The notes: a model not told the origin generated them from the letters alone. Shown: positions 17,706 through 26,133, counted from the first letter of the stretch. The stretch is 64,000 nucleotides of DNA from VRUE01 sp963712595 (GCA_963712595.1 CAVQIM010000001.1:1094644-1158643), one strand, 5' to 3'. Numbers and translations: made by a program.

Positions 17706-18397
17706 TTGAACGTTTCCGCCGCGCCGCCGCCACCGGGCGCCGTAGTTGTGTCGATCGGGGGAGGCGCTCCAGGCGTAGCGATTTTGTCGGGCAGCTTCTT
17801 GATCGTTTCCTGGTAGCTGTCGCCGCTCTGGCTGTTGAGCTGTTCGAGGTCGTCGGTGGTGGCCTGAACGGTCGCTTTGCTTTGGCGCGCAGCGCTGCCG
17901 GTGAGGCCGCCGGCGACTTCCTCGGCTCCGGTTCCCCCCTTGTCCGACTTCTTCGCGCTCTTCGGCTTCGCCGAGGTCGCCTTCTGCTCTGCCGGGGCGG
18001 AGGTGCTTGCGGTGCTTGCGGGAACTTCGCCGCCGACCTTGACGATCGGCGCGGGAGCCGCAGGGGTCGTGCTGTTCCCCCTGCCGATGAGCACGCCGAC
18101 CAGCAGCATCAGGCCGAGCACGGCAATGCCGCCCACTGCCGCCAGCGGCGCGTAGTCGCGCCCCTCCTTTGGCGCCTCGGCGGGCGCGGACACCGCGCCG
18201 TCCCCCTGCTGCTGCACCTCGACCTGCCGCTCTTCCTGCGGGGCGCCCATCAGCCGGCGATAGTCGACGCGAGGCTCGGCTCGGCGCCTGCCGCAATTGA
18301 GGCAGTAGCGCTGGTCCGCCGCCAGCGGGGCTCCGCACTCCTGGCACGGCTCCCCGTGTTCGCCCAAGGCCGGCGTATGCATGTCCGTGTCCGCCAT
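17702..18397 (-). CDS. Zinc-ribbon membrane protein with Ala/Pro-rich exported domain
   Basis: A 231-residue protein. The N-terminal double-CxxC zinc ribbon (CQECGAPLAADQRYCLNCG) at about 18-36 is cytosolic. A membrane helix is at about 85-107 (LAAVGGIAVLGLMLLVGVLIG). A low-complexity Ala/Ser/Pro/Lys region and a short helical segment near the C-terminus complete it. It lies 9 bp downstream of the lipoprotein gene and overlaps the next gene by 4 nt. It is probably a membrane partner of the lipoprotein and of the downstream zinc-ribbon protein (inference). No named family. Confidence 0.7.
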   Translation of the reverse strand: MADTDMHTPALGEHGEPCQECGAPLAADQRYCLNCGRRRAEPRVDYRRLMGAPQEERQVEVQQQGDGAVSAPAEAPKEGRDYAPLAAVGGIAVLGLMLLVGVLIGRGNSTTPAAPAPIVKVGGEVPASTASTSAPAEQKATSAKPKSAKKSDKGGTGAEEVAGGLTGSAARQSKATVQATTDDLEQLNSQSGDSYQETIKKLPDKIATPGAPPPIDTTTAPGGGGAAETFK

Positions 18398-18406
18398 GGA
18401 TTCCTC

Positions 18407-19156
18407 CTATTCGAGCTCAAAGCCGGGAAGCGCTGGGAACTGGGTCACCTCGAGGGCAGCCCCCCTCGGGTCGCCGATGAAGAAGATGTCGTAGTGCAGC
18501 GGTTTCGTACCCGCCTTCAGGTGCTCGATCGCGCCGCGTCCGGCCGCCACGACCCTTCCCCCCTCGCGGCCGATCGCGTAGAGCAACAGCCGGCCCTGGT
18601 CCTCGCCGGTCCTGTTGACGACGGTTCCGGTCGCCTCGATGCCGGAGGAGGGATCCCCTTCGATCGTGGGCTTCGAGACCTCGACGTCGGGGAGCTGCTC
18701 GGAGTAGGAGTCGCTGCTGGCGCCGACCTTCACCTCCACCGACTTCGGCTCGCCGCTGGCCAGCACCTGGTCGTTCACCCACTCCACGTCGCCGCCGGCC
18801 CGGATGTAGGGGACGGTGGCCAGGGCAGGCTCGATTCCGGGGATGTCGTTCTCGTAGACGCTCCTTCCCTTCGGGTCGAGCACTTCGACCAGGATCGGTA
18901 CGTCGACGAGGTTCTCGTCGGAGCTGTTGTGGAGGTCGACGACGACGGCGCTGCCGTTGGCGTCGGTGAGCAGCGAGGTCGAGGTCACCTTCACCTCTGT
19001 GCTCTCCTTCTTGATCTCGACGCCTGAGTCGGCGAGCAGCTTCGTCGCGCCCTCCTCTTCCAGCTCTGCGCTGCGGTCCTGGGTCGACTGGCAGGCCACG
19101 AAGCTCGTCGCGGCGAGCAGGGCGAAGCAGGCGACCGCGATAGGGCGGGGGGTCAA
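18407..19156 (-). CDS. Putative lipoprotein coupled to pstB
   Basis: A 249-residue exported protein with a lipoprotein signal peptide: basic start, hydrophobic core and lipobox SFVAC, predicting Cys22 as the lipidated residue. Mature sequence has two beta-rich modules. The first (about 50-130) resembles FxLYD-like or DUF4352-like extracellular domains (VVDLHNSSDENLVDVPILVEV), and the second (about 145-240) repeats a similar pattern. The ATG overlaps the pstB stop (ATGA), so it is translated with the phosphate transporter, although no known Pst system includes it. It may be an accessory phosphate-stress lipoprotein (inference only). Confidence 0.7.
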   Translation of the reverse strand: MTPRPIAVACFALLAATSFVACQSTQDRSAELEEEGATKLLADSGVEIKKESTEVKVTSTSLLTDANGSAVVVDLHNSSDENLVDVPILVEVLDPKGRSVYENDIPGIEPALATVPYIRAGGDVEWVNDQVLASGEPKSVEVKVGASSDSYSEQLPDVEVSKPTIEGDPSSGIEATGTVVNRTGEDQGRLLLYAIGREGGRVVAAGRGAIEHLKAGTKPLHYDIFFIGDPRGAALEVTQFPALPGFELE

Positions 19157-20115
19157 CCGAAGCCTCCGCTGACGTACTCGCGGGTCCGCTCGGCGACCGG
19201 CGAGCCGAAGACCCGCTCCGCCTCGCCGTACTCGATCAGGTCCCCCAGATACATGAAGGCGACGTGGTCGGCGACGCGCTGAGCCTGCTGCAGGTTGTGG
19301 GTGACGATCACGATCGCGATCTCGCTGCGCAGCGAGACGATCGTCTCCTCGATCGTCTGGGTCGAGATCGGGTCCAGCGCCGAGCAGGGCTCGTCGAGCA
19401 GCAGCACCTCGGGCTGGACGGCCAGCGAGCGGGCGATGCAGAGCCGCTGCTGCTGGCCGCCGGAGAGCGCCAGGGCTGGGTGGTCGAGGTTGTCCTTGAC
19501 CTCCTCGAAGAGGCCGGCGCGCTGCAGCGCCTGGGTCACCGCCGGCTCCAGCTCGCGCTTTGAGGGCTTCTTCGAGCCGCGCTCGCGCAGGCCATAGGCG
19601 ACGTTGTCGAAGATGCTCATCGGGAAGGGGTTGGGCTGCTGGAAGAGCATCCCGACGCGGCGGCGAAGGTGGGTGACGTCGAAGAGGTCGACGTCCTCGC
19701 CGTCGAGCAGGATGCGGCCGCCGCGGCTGGCAGCCGGCGTCAGGTCGACCAGGCGGTTGAGCGAGCGCAGCAGGGTCGTCTTGCCGCAGCCCGACGGTCC
19801 GATCAGCGCCAGCACCTCTCCTTGGCGCACGCTGAGCGAGACCTGGTTGACCGCCAGCTTCTGCCCGTAGGCGATGCTGAGCTCCTCGGTGCGCATCCGC
19901 TCGACCGGCACCGTGTCGGCGCGTGGCATCCGCTTCAGAACCGACGCCGCAGCCGTGGAGGGAGCGTGCCCATTGCCCCCAGCGGGAGGCTGGGCGACCG
20001 TCGGCGCCCCCCCGATCGCGATCCGCCGCACCGGCGGCGGCAGCGCGACCGCGGCGCTCGCCGACTCGCGAATCGAGTCGAGTCCGTCCTCTTCAGGCGG
20101 GCTCAGTGCGTCCAT
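19153..20115 (-). CDS. pstB: Phosphate ABC transporter ATP-binding protein
   Basis: A 320-residue ATPase of the high-affinity phosphate importer. Walker A is GPSGCGKTTLLRSL, the signature is LSGGQQQRLCIARSLA, and Walker B is VLLLDEPCSALDP. The switch histidine lies in IVIVTHNLQQAQR, and the PstB-specific QQPNPFPMSIFDNVAYG is present. Compared with the usual 250-260 residues there is an extra N-terminal tail of about 70 residues, low in complexity and Pro/Ala-rich. A later start at MPRADTVPVERMRTEELS is possible and would give normal length. It overlaps pstA by 13 bp and the lipoprotein gene by 4 nt. Confidence 0.93.
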   Translation of the reverse strand: MDALSPPEEDGLDSIRESASAAVALPPPVRRIAIGGAPTVAQPPAGGNGHAPSTAAASVLKRMPRADTVPVERMRTEELSIAYGQKLAVNQVSLSVRQGEVLALIGPSGCGKTTLLRSLNRLVDLTPAASRGGRILLDGEDVDLFDVTHLRRRVGMLFQQPNPFPMSIFDNVAYGLRERGSKKPSKRELEPAVTQALQRAGLFEEVKDNLDHPALALSGGQQQRLCIARSLAVQPEVLLLDEPCSALDPISTQTIEETIVSLRSEIAIVIVTHNLQQAQRVADHVAFMYLGDLIEYGEAERVFGSPVAERTREYVSGGFG

Positions 20116-21071
20116 GCCGGCTCCTTTCGGCGCGCGATCAGGTCGACCGCGAAGTTGAGGAAGATGACGACGAGGAGGAGCACGAAGGCGGCCGCGTAGG
20201 CCTTCTGCGGCGCGCCCCCCTCCCCGGCCGGGGAGTTGTTGTAGACGTAGGTCGTCAGCGTGCTGCCGGTTCCCTTCAGCAGGCCCCAGACGGGCGTGCC
20301 GTTCTCGGGCTGGATCTGCAGCGAGGCGCCGAGCAGGACGACGACGATCGCTGTGTCGCCGACGATCCGTCCCATCCCCAGCGTGACCCCGGTGCCGATG
20401 CCGCGACGCGAGGCGGGGAGCAGCACCCGGCGGATCGTCGAGATCCTGTCCTTGCCCAGGGCGTAGGACGCCTCACGAACGTGGCTGGGAATCGCCTGCA
20501 GCGCCTCGCGGGTGGAGCCGACGATCAGAGGCAATGCGATCAGCGACATCATCGCCCCGGCGGTGAAGAAGGAGCGACCGAAGACGGCGTTGCCTTCCGC
20601 CGTGAAGGAGAGGAAGCCGAAGATGCCCTGCTGGAAGATCAGCAGGCCGAAGATCGCCAGCACGATGCTCGGCGTGCCGGCGACGATCTCCACCCCCGAC
20701 TCGACCGCCCGCGCCAGCCAGGAGGGTCGCGAGTACTCGGAGAGCCAGACCGCGATCCCGACGCCAATCGGGGTCGCGAGCGCCGTGCCGAGGACGGTGA
20801 GGATGACCGTGCCCTCGATCGGATCGAGGAAGCCGCCGGTCTTGCTCTGGTCGAGGCCGACCTCTGGGTGGCTGGCGAGCAGCGAGACGCTCAGGTACTG
20901 CAGGCCCCGGAAGAGCATGTAGACAACGATCGCGCCCGCGATCAGGCAGAGCAGGATGCCCGCCCCCCAGGCCATCGCCACGCCTATCTTGTCTCCACGA
21001 CTCCACGATTCCTCGCCGCGATGGTGCGCCAGCTGCGCCGGTGGAGCGGGAGCGGATGCGTGCGCGCTCAA
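20103..21071 (-). CDS. pstA: Phosphate ABC transporter permease PstA
   Basis: A permease of about 322 residues with six membrane helices. The BPD_transp_1 EAA-type loop is the segment ALQAIPSHVREASYALGKDR near residue 200. Upstream reading has no homology and enters pstC, so the most sensible start is the TTG at 21071 (reading LSAHASAPAPP) with AGGCGAGG just upstream, 2 bp after the pstC stop. Pairs with PstC to form the membrane channel. Confidence 0.88.
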   Translation of the reverse strand: MSAHASAPAPPAQLAHHRGEESWSRGDKIGVAMAWGAGILLCLIAGAIVVYMLFRGLQYLSVSLLASHPEVGLDQSKTGGFLDPIEGTVILTVLGTALATPIGVGIAVWLSEYSRPSWLARAVESGVEIVAGTPSIVLAIFGLLIFQQGIFGFLSFTAEGNAVFGRSFFTAGAMMSLIALPLIVGSTREALQAIPSHVREASYALGKDRISTIRRVLLPASRRGIGTGVTLGMGRIVGDTAIVVVLLGASLQIQPENGTPVWGLLKGTGSTLTTYVYNNSPAGEGGAPQKAYAAAFVLLLVVIFLNFAVDLIARRKEPAWTH

Positions 21072-21073
21072 AG

Positions 21074-22075
21074 CTACCTCGCCTGCAGGGTGTATTTGCG
21101 CATCGACTGGCGTGCCGCCCAGCCGGCGAAGGAGAGGAAGAAGCTCGAAACGAGAAGGACGGCGGCGAAGGCGTAGATCGTCTGCCCGAACGGCTTCACC
21201 GAGAGCCCCTCGGCGTTGTCGACGATGGTGGCGGCCAGCGTCCGCGCCGGCTCGAAGAAGAAGGTGACCCCGTCGAGCGGATTGGGGGAGAACCCGACCG
21301 AGCCGGAGACCATCGAGAGCATGATCGCCTCGCCCAGGGCACGCGCGGTCGCAAGCACCGCGGCGGCGACGATCGCCGGGCGCGCCGCCCGCAGGCCCAC
21401 CGTGCGCAGGGCGCGCCAGCGGTTGACGCCGAGGGCAGCCGCCCCCTCGGTCCAGTGCCGCGGCACCGAGCGCAGCGCGTCGGTGGTGATCGCGACCATG
21501 ATCGGGGTGATCATCACGGTGAGGACGAGGACGCCGACCAGCACGCTCGTGCCGTCGAGCTGGATCACGTAGCGAACCGAGTCCTTTTCGGCGCCGGAGA
21601 CGACGTGATTGCCGACGAAGGGGACGAGGACGAGGATCCCGATCAGGCCGTAGACGACCGAGGGCACCGCGGCGAGCAATCGAACCACGGGCGAGAGGAT
21701 CCGCCGCATGAAATCCGGGGCGAACTCGACGATGAACATCGCCGAGAGCAGCGAGACGAACGTCGCCAGCAGGACCGAGATGCCGGTGATCAGGGCCGTC
21801 GCGTAGAGCAATGGCCAGGCGGACATCGTGTAGACGTAGTCCTTCGGGTCTGCGGGGGAGTTGAAGATGTTGGTCAGCTGTTCGTCGACGTTGCCGCCGG
21901 CGCCGAACCAGGCGAGCCCGTTGTGGACGAACGACGGCCATGCCTTCGAGAAGACGAAGACGACCATGAAGCCGATCAGCAGCAGGACCGCGGACGCCAG
22001 CGCGCCGAGTGCTATCTCGGCGCGCTGGTCGGTGCGGTCCTTGGGCTTCGCGCTATGCGAGCCGTTGGTGCTCAT
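21074..22075 (-). CDS. pstC: Phosphate ABC transporter permease PstC
   Basis: A 333-residue permease with about six to seven helices. The cytosolic loop DALRSVPRHWTEGAAALGVN near residue 180 is the coupling helix region, and TARALGEAIMLSMVSGSVGF is a family motif. There is an unusually long periplasmic loop between helices 1 and 2. Its ATG immediately precedes, without spacing, the pstS stop (22076-22078), so pstS and pstC are tightly linked. Confidence 0.9.
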   Translation of the reverse strand: MSTNGSHSAKPKDRTDQRAEIALGALASAVLLLIGFMVVFVFSKAWPSFVHNGLAWFGAGGNVDEQLTNIFNSPADPKDYVYTMSAWPLLYATALITGISVLLATFVSLLSAMFIVEFAPDFMRRILSPVVRLLAAVPSVVYGLIGILVLVPFVGNHVVSGAEKDSVRYVIQLDGTSVLVGVLVLTVMITPIMVAITTDALRSVPRHWTEGAAALGVNRWRALRTVGLRAARPAIVAAAVLATARALGEAIMLSMVSGSVGFSPNPLDGVTFFFEPARTLAATIVDNAEGLSVKPFGQTIYAFAAVLLVSSFFLSFAGWAARQSMRKYTLQAR

Positions 22076-22897
22076 CTAGTTCAGCGGGACCCACTGGGTG
22101 GCGACGATTTTGCTCGCCTCTTTGCTGTGCGTAATCCAGTTGATCCATTTGGCGGTCCCGCCGGTCGGGGCGCCGCGAGTCACCATGTAGAAGTTGCGGA
22201 CCCCGCCGTACTGGCCGGACTTCGCGTTGCGCAGCGTGCAGTCGACTCCCTGGTAGGGGACGACGTGGACGTTCTTGGTGAAGAACAGCGAGACGTAGCC
22301 GATCCCGGCGGGATCGGAGGCAACCGACTGTTCGATCAGGCCGTTCGATGCCTTCTGGCTGGCGCCGCTGAAGACTTTCGTGTTGCCCATGAAGATCTTC
22401 TGGAAGGCGTCCTGGGTACCGGAGGCGGGGGTGCGAACGAAGGTGTCGATCGTCCCGGTCTGGGTTGCCCCTGGCACACCGCTCCAGCTGCGAACGCTGC
22501 CGCCAAAGACCGCCTGGATGCCGGCCTGGTCGATACCCGCCACCGGGTTGGCGCTATTGGTGACGATGCAGATCGCGTCCTGGGCGATCTTGTTGAACAC
22601 GAGCCCTCCGGGATCGGATGGCTTCGGATCGCGGGACGAGTTGCCGATCGTCACTCGACCGGCGGCGACGTCCGCAACGCCGATGTCAGAGCCACCCTGG
22701 AGCAGCTTGAAATTGACGCAGTGATCGCAGACGCTCAGGTACTTGCGGGCGAGGAGCGCCGCCAGCGGCGCCACCGAGGTGGACCCGCTCATCGTGATCG
22801 TCGCCTTGGCCGCGGCCGTGGCTGGCGCCACAGCCGGCACTGCCGCTACGAGCGCCAGGGCGGAGACCATCCCTACCCGGCGTAGTCGATTTCTCAT
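22076..22897 (-). CDS. pstS: Phosphate-binding protein PstS (secreted)
   Basis: A 273-residue substrate-binding protein. A signal peptide precedes the processing region ATAAAKA, with no lipobox, so it is predicted soluble or otherwise held. The phosphate-binding motifs include ITMSGSTSVAPLAALLA at the N-terminus, LLQGGSDIGVADVAAGRVTIGNSSR, and the FVRTPASGTQDAF loop. The start MRNRLRRVGM at 22897 has a strong AGGAGT ribosome-binding site; an in-frame start 57 bp upstream lacks one. It is second in the minus-strand run after a 200-aa secreted protein. Confidence 0.9.
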   Translation of the reverse strand: MRNRLRRVGMVSALALVAAVPAVAPATAAAKATITMSGSTSVAPLAALLARKYLSVCDHCVNFKLLQGGSDIGVADVAAGRVTIGNSSRDPKPSDPGGLVFNKIAQDAICIVTNSANPVAGIDQAGIQAVFGGSVRSWSGVPGATQTGTIDTFVRTPASGTQDAFQKIFMGNTKVFSGASQKASNGLIEQSVASDPAGIGYVSLFFTKNVHVVPYQGVDCTLRNAKSGQYGGVRNFYMVTRGAPTGGTAKWINWITHSKEASKIVATQWVPLN

Positions 22898-22953
22898 CGA
22901 CGTGACTCCTTTCGAGTTGTCTCTGTGGAAATTGGCTGCGTTGGGACGGGACA

Positions 22954-23556
22954 TCAGGCGCGACCGGCCCGGCGGTGCCGTTTGGCGGCTTTCTCGGGCG
23001 CAGCTTTGCTGCAGTCGGGGCCCTTGAGACGGAACGGCTGGGTTACGGCGTTGAAAGGTTTGTTGGTCACCGAGTCAACCTGGACCACGGTGGCCGCGAC
23101 CCAGACCTTGAACTTGTCGGCCTTCGTCTTTGCGGCTTCGCACGGATCGCGCGAGATCGCCATCTCACCGGTAATCGGATTTCCATAGTTGGCCACACCG
23201 CGACAACCGAAGCCGGAGCTCGGGAATGGGCCTTCGCAGCTGAACTGCTCGGGGGTCGCTTCGCCGGTCGTCGCGTCGAGCACGAGCACCTCGGTGCTGA
23301 AGTAGTCGACCTGGCGACTGGAGACGATCGAGTAGCCGACCACCGCGGAGTTGCAGTTGAACTTGTAGGTAAGGCCGCCGGGGGGGTCGATCCCCGGTAT
23401 CTCGTCGTTCAGCTCGAGGTTGCCGCCGCAGAGCGGAGCTTCGGCCGCCGCCGCCCCAGCCGGCAGGTAGAGGGCGCTGACGCACCCTGCAGCAACTGCG
23501 AGCGCCGCAATTGTCATCCGCGCGCGGCGCGGATGCCTTCTCTTGATCTTGATCAC
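22954..23556 (-). CDS. Secreted protein of unknown function at head of pst operon
   Basis: A 200-residue protein with a clear signal peptide (RARMTIAALAVAAGCVSALYLPAGAAAAEA). The mature part has six cysteines, probably disulfide-bonded, a Gly/Pro-rich opening (LCGGNLELNDEIPGIDPPGG) and a basic tail (AAKRHRRAGRA). It lies 57 bp upstream of pstS on the same strand and is the first gene after a 210 bp promoter region, so it may be phosphate-regulated. No family was recognised. Confidence 0.65.
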   Translation of the reverse strand: MIKIKRRHPRRARMTIAALAVAAGCVSALYLPAGAAAAEAPLCGGNLELNDEIPGIDPPGGLTYKFNCNSAVVGYSIVSSRQVDYFSTEVLVLDATTGEATPEQFSCEGPFPSSGFGCRGVANYGNPITGEMAISRDPCEAAKTKADKFKVWVAATVVQVDSVTNKPFNAVTQPFRLKGPDCSKAAPEKAAKRHRRAGRA

Positions 23557-23765
23557 CTACGGACTCCTTGCGTCTAACGGGTTTACGTCCCGCCAGACGC
23601 GGGCCGCTCACAGAGTTGGCGGCAGTGTCCGCGCGCATGGATGCACACATGTTGCGATCCGGTATAGGGATCGTAAAAACGGTGTTACAACGATGTAACT
23701 GCAGTGCTCCCGCGACAGCTCGAAAGCGAAAGTGTGAGGAGAGCGGCTGAGGTGCCTAGAAGGGC
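23557..23765. promoter_or_regulatory. 210-bp intergenic region with GTTACA-ACGA-TGTAAC palindrome
   Basis: This gap precedes the minus-strand secreted protein/pst run. At 23684-23699 there is a perfect 6-bp inverted repeat, GTTACA, four bases, TGTAAC, about 130 bp upstream of the first start. The area around 23650-23710 is visibly AT-richer than the surroundings, as expected for a promoter. It does not match the GTTCACC-type direct-repeat PHO box of streptomycetes, so any phosphate control is inferred from position only. Confidence 0.5.
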
Positions 23766-24605
23766 CTAGGCGAAGGCCTGTGCGGCGCGGCGGCGCAGGT
23801 CTGCGTTGAGCATCCCCGTGACCTCACTGGGAGCGTTGCCGGCGGAGGGAACCGCATCGCCGATCAGGCCGCTGGCGCGGAAGCCGAAGAGGGGTGCGTC
23901 GAAGCCTGCCTCGCGGATCTTGCGGATCAGCTTCACCGCGCTCGCGGTGTCGGCGCCGGGACCGCAGAGGACGATCGCGGTGGGATCCAGCGCGCGCAGC
24001 GCGCGCTCCATCCGCTCCTCGCCGAGCTCGTCGGAGAGCATCAGCACGCGGAAGCCGGCGCGGCGCAGGGTAAGGTCGAGTGCCTGGGCGTGGACCTCCT
24101 CGGCATCGGAGCCGCCGCTGGAATCGAGCAGCAGGATCCCGGCCGGGCGTGAGGCGGCGGAGGCGAGACGGCGGGCACCGTACAGCCAGCCGGTCGCCCA
24201 GCGCGAAGCGAACTCCAGCTCGGCCTCGCGATCGGGCTCGGCGGCGAGTTGATCGATCGCGGGAAGCAGCATCTCCTCGACCGTGCGCTCCAGCGGCCGC
24301 AGCGCCATGCTCTCCTCGACCGCGCGGTCGGCGGCGTCCTCGTCGAAGCTCTCCAGCGCAGCAAGCAGGTTGCCGCCGCTGGCCGGCGCAGCCTGGCGCT
24401 GGCGGGCGAGCTCGATCGCCGAGGAGATGTTGCCGGTCTGGGCGAGCGCATCGCGGAGGGTCTGCAACTCGACCAGCTCGTAGTTGCGGTGGTTGCCCTC
24501 GGTGCGCTTCGGCGTCGGGTAGCCGTAGCGGCGCTCCCAGCTGCGCAGCGTGTTGGGGCTTACCCCAAGCACTTCGGCGGCGGCGTTTGTCCTTATTCCT
24601 GGCAT
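23766..24605 (-). CDS. MerR-type regulator with B12-binding-like C-terminal domains
   Basis: A 279-residue regulator. The N-terminal MerR winged helix (GVSPNTLRSWERRYGYPTPKRTEGNHRNY) spans about 12-45. A four-helix module (about 85-165) and a Rossmann-like cobalamin-binding fold (about 170-270) follow, as in CarH/LitR photoreceptors. The canonical ExxH of that family may be retained in AEEVHAQALDL, but the DxHxxG motif for base-off B12 is not evident and the GPGADTAS glycine loop replaces the usual one. So B12 binding is uncertain. It reads toward the pst run with 210 bp between, and is preceded by a CCGGAAATCC inverted repeat. Confidence 0.75.
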   Translation of the reverse strand: MPGIRTNAAAEVLGVSPNTLRSWERRYGYPTPKRTEGNHRNYELVELQTLRDALAQTGNISSAIELARQRQAAPASGGNLLAALESFDEDAADRAVEESMALRPLERTVEEMLLPAIDQLAAEPDREAELEFASRWATGWLYGARRLASAASRPAGILLLDSSGGSDAEEVHAQALDLTLRRAGFRVLMLSDELGEERMERALRALDPTAIVLCGPGADTASAVKLIRKIREAGFDAPLFGFRASGLIGDAVPSAGNAPSEVTGMLNADLRRRAAQAFA

Positions 24606-24662
24606 CTAAATGGGTGTTCTTGGCTGCCCAGCGCTATTCGCCGTGGCTGCGGCATTCTCCCA

Positions 24663-24703
24663 CCGGAAATCCAGGTTTACGCAAGTTATGGACGGATTTC
24701 CGG
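24663..24703. promoter_or_regulatory. CCGGAAATCC / GGATTTCCGG inverted repeat
   Basis: Perfect 10-bp arms at 24663-24672 and 24694-24703 with 21 bases between, located 58-98 bp upstream of the MerR-type gene and just after the GGDEF gene stop. The wide spacing fits a dimeric or tetrameric operator better than a terminator. It could control the MerR-type gene itself. Confidence 0.45.
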
Positions 24704-24730
24704 AATCTGTCAGCGATCTTGCAGACCCGT

Positions 24731-25435
24731 TCAGCGGTCCTGCAGGGCGCCGACGCCCACCGGCTGGCCCACCGCGCGGGCTCGCCACATCGCCTCGTCG
24801 GCCTTCTTCAGCAGGCCTTCGGCGCTGGCACCGTGCTCGGGACAGGCGACGACCCCCGCCGAGACGGAGATCCGCAGCCCACCCGCCTCCTCCAGCTCGT
24901 CCAGCATCCGCAGCAGCCGCTCGGCCATCTGCACGCCCTCGATCGTGGTCTGGCTCGGCGCCAGCACGCAGAAGGCGTCCTCCTCGAGGCGGAAGGTCTC
25001 GTCGACGAGGCGGACGCTGTCGCGCAGAGCGGCGCCGACCACCGCCAGCACGGTCTCCTGGCCGCCTCCGTCCTGGTCGCGCGTCCCCGGCCCGTCGACG
25101 TCGAAGACGACGAGCCCGAAGGGCTGCCCGTAGCGTTTGTTCGCCTCGATCAGCTGGTCGAGGCGGCGGCGCATGTGGCCCGGGCGGAAGAGGCTGGCGT
25201 GCGATTCGGCCTCGGCCGCCGGCGCCGGCGCCGCGCGCTCGCAGACAGCAGCCACCGCGGTGGCGGTGACCGAGCCGAACTCCTCGGCCAGTCGCTGTGC
25301 CGCCTCCGCGAACGGCTCCGGCTCGGCGCCGGTGATCTCGTCGCGCAACCTCGCCAGCAGTTTTGCCTGCAGCGCGGAGACCTCGCGGGCGACCTGGCCC
25401 GCGGCGTCCCCGCCGTTTGAAGTGCGCACCGCCAC
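24731..25435 (-). CDS. Degenerate GGDEF-domain protein
   Basis: A 234-residue soluble protein. The N-terminal helical region (about 1-85) is followed by a GGDEF-like fold (about 90-230), recognisable by RRLDQLIEANKRYGQPFGLVVFDVDG, VGAALRDSVRLVDETFRLEEDAFCVL and VSAGVVACPEHGASAEGLLKKADEAMWRAR. The catalytic GG[DE]EF is replaced by LEEDA, and the metal/phosphate-binding residues near VFDVDG are only partly kept. Diguanylate cyclase activity is therefore unlikely; a c-di-GMP- or GTP-sensing or scaffold role is more plausible. The GTG start (MAVRTSNGG) has an alternative GTG two codons later. Confidence 0.75.
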   Translation of the reverse strand: MAVRTSNGGDAAGQVAREVSALQAKLLARLRDEITGAEPEPFAEAAQRLAEEFGSVTATAVAAVCERAAPAPAAEAESHASLFRPGHMRRRLDQLIEANKRYGQPFGLVVFDVDGPGTRDQDGGGQETVLAVVGAALRDSVRLVDETFRLEEDAFCVLAPSQTTIEGVQMAERLLRMLDELEEAGGLRISVSAGVVACPEHGASAEGLLKKADEAMWRARAVGQPVGVGALQDR

Positions 25436-25530
25436 GCTTGAGACCTTCTCGAAAGCAACGGACGCCAGGACCGCAAAAGCTCGCTATTTGCGATGCGACA
25501 AACGTCTAGGTAACTCGTCCGCCGAGACGC

Positions 25531-26133
25531 TCAATCGAGGCTGCGGCGGCCGGCGAAGGCCTTGCCCAGGGTGACCTCGTCGGCGTGCTCGAGGTCGGCA
25601 CCGACCGGGAGGCCGCTCGCCAAGCGGGTTACGGAGACGCTGCCGCGCAGGCGCTCGGCAATGTGCAGCGCGGTCGCTTCTCCGGTCGTGGTCGGGTTGG
25701 TGGCGAGGACCACCTCGCTCACGTCGCCGCCCTCGACCCGGCGCAGCAGCTCGGCGATCTTCAGATCCTCGGCATCGACGCCGTCGATCGGCGAGAGCGC
25801 CCCGCCGAGCACGTGGTAGAGGCCGCGGTACTCGTGGGTGCGCTCGATCGGGATCACGTCGGCAGGCTCCTCGACCACGCAGATCGTCGTCCGGTCGCGG
25901 CTGGAGTCCAAGCAGATCCGGCAGCGCGGCCCCTCGGAGAGGTTGAAGCAGTCCTCGCAGAGGCCGACCTTCTCCTTCACCTCGCGGATCGATGCCGCCA
26001 GCGCCGCCGCCTCCTCGTCGGGGGCGCGGAGGATGTGGAAGGCGAGTCGCTGTGCGGTCCGCTGACCGATCCCCGGTAGCCGCGAGAGCTCCACGACGAG
26101 GCGGGCGAGCGGTGCGGGGCCCTCGCTGCTCAC
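25531..26133 (-). CDS. recR: Recombination mediator protein RecR
   Basis: A 200-residue protein of the RecFOR pathway, loading RecA on gapped DNA. A helix-hairpin-helix region opens the protein (LVVELSRLPGIGQRTAQRLAFHIL). The four-cysteine zinc finger is CEDCFNLSEGPRCRICLD. A Toprim domain (TICVVEEPADVIPIERTHEYRG) and a C-terminal Walker-B-like segment follow. Length is standard. It overlaps ybaB by 4 nt in the usual dnaX-ybaB-recR cluster. Confidence 0.95.
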   Translation of the reverse strand: MSSEGPAPLARLVVELSRLPGIGQRTAQRLAFHILRAPDEEAAALAASIREVKEKVGLCEDCFNLSEGPRCRICLDSSRDRTTICVVEEPADVIPIERTHEYRGLYHVLGGALSPIDGVDAEDLKIAELLRRVEGGDVSEVVLATNPTTTGEATALHIAERLRGSVSVTRLASGLPVGADLEHADEVTLGKAFAGRRSLD

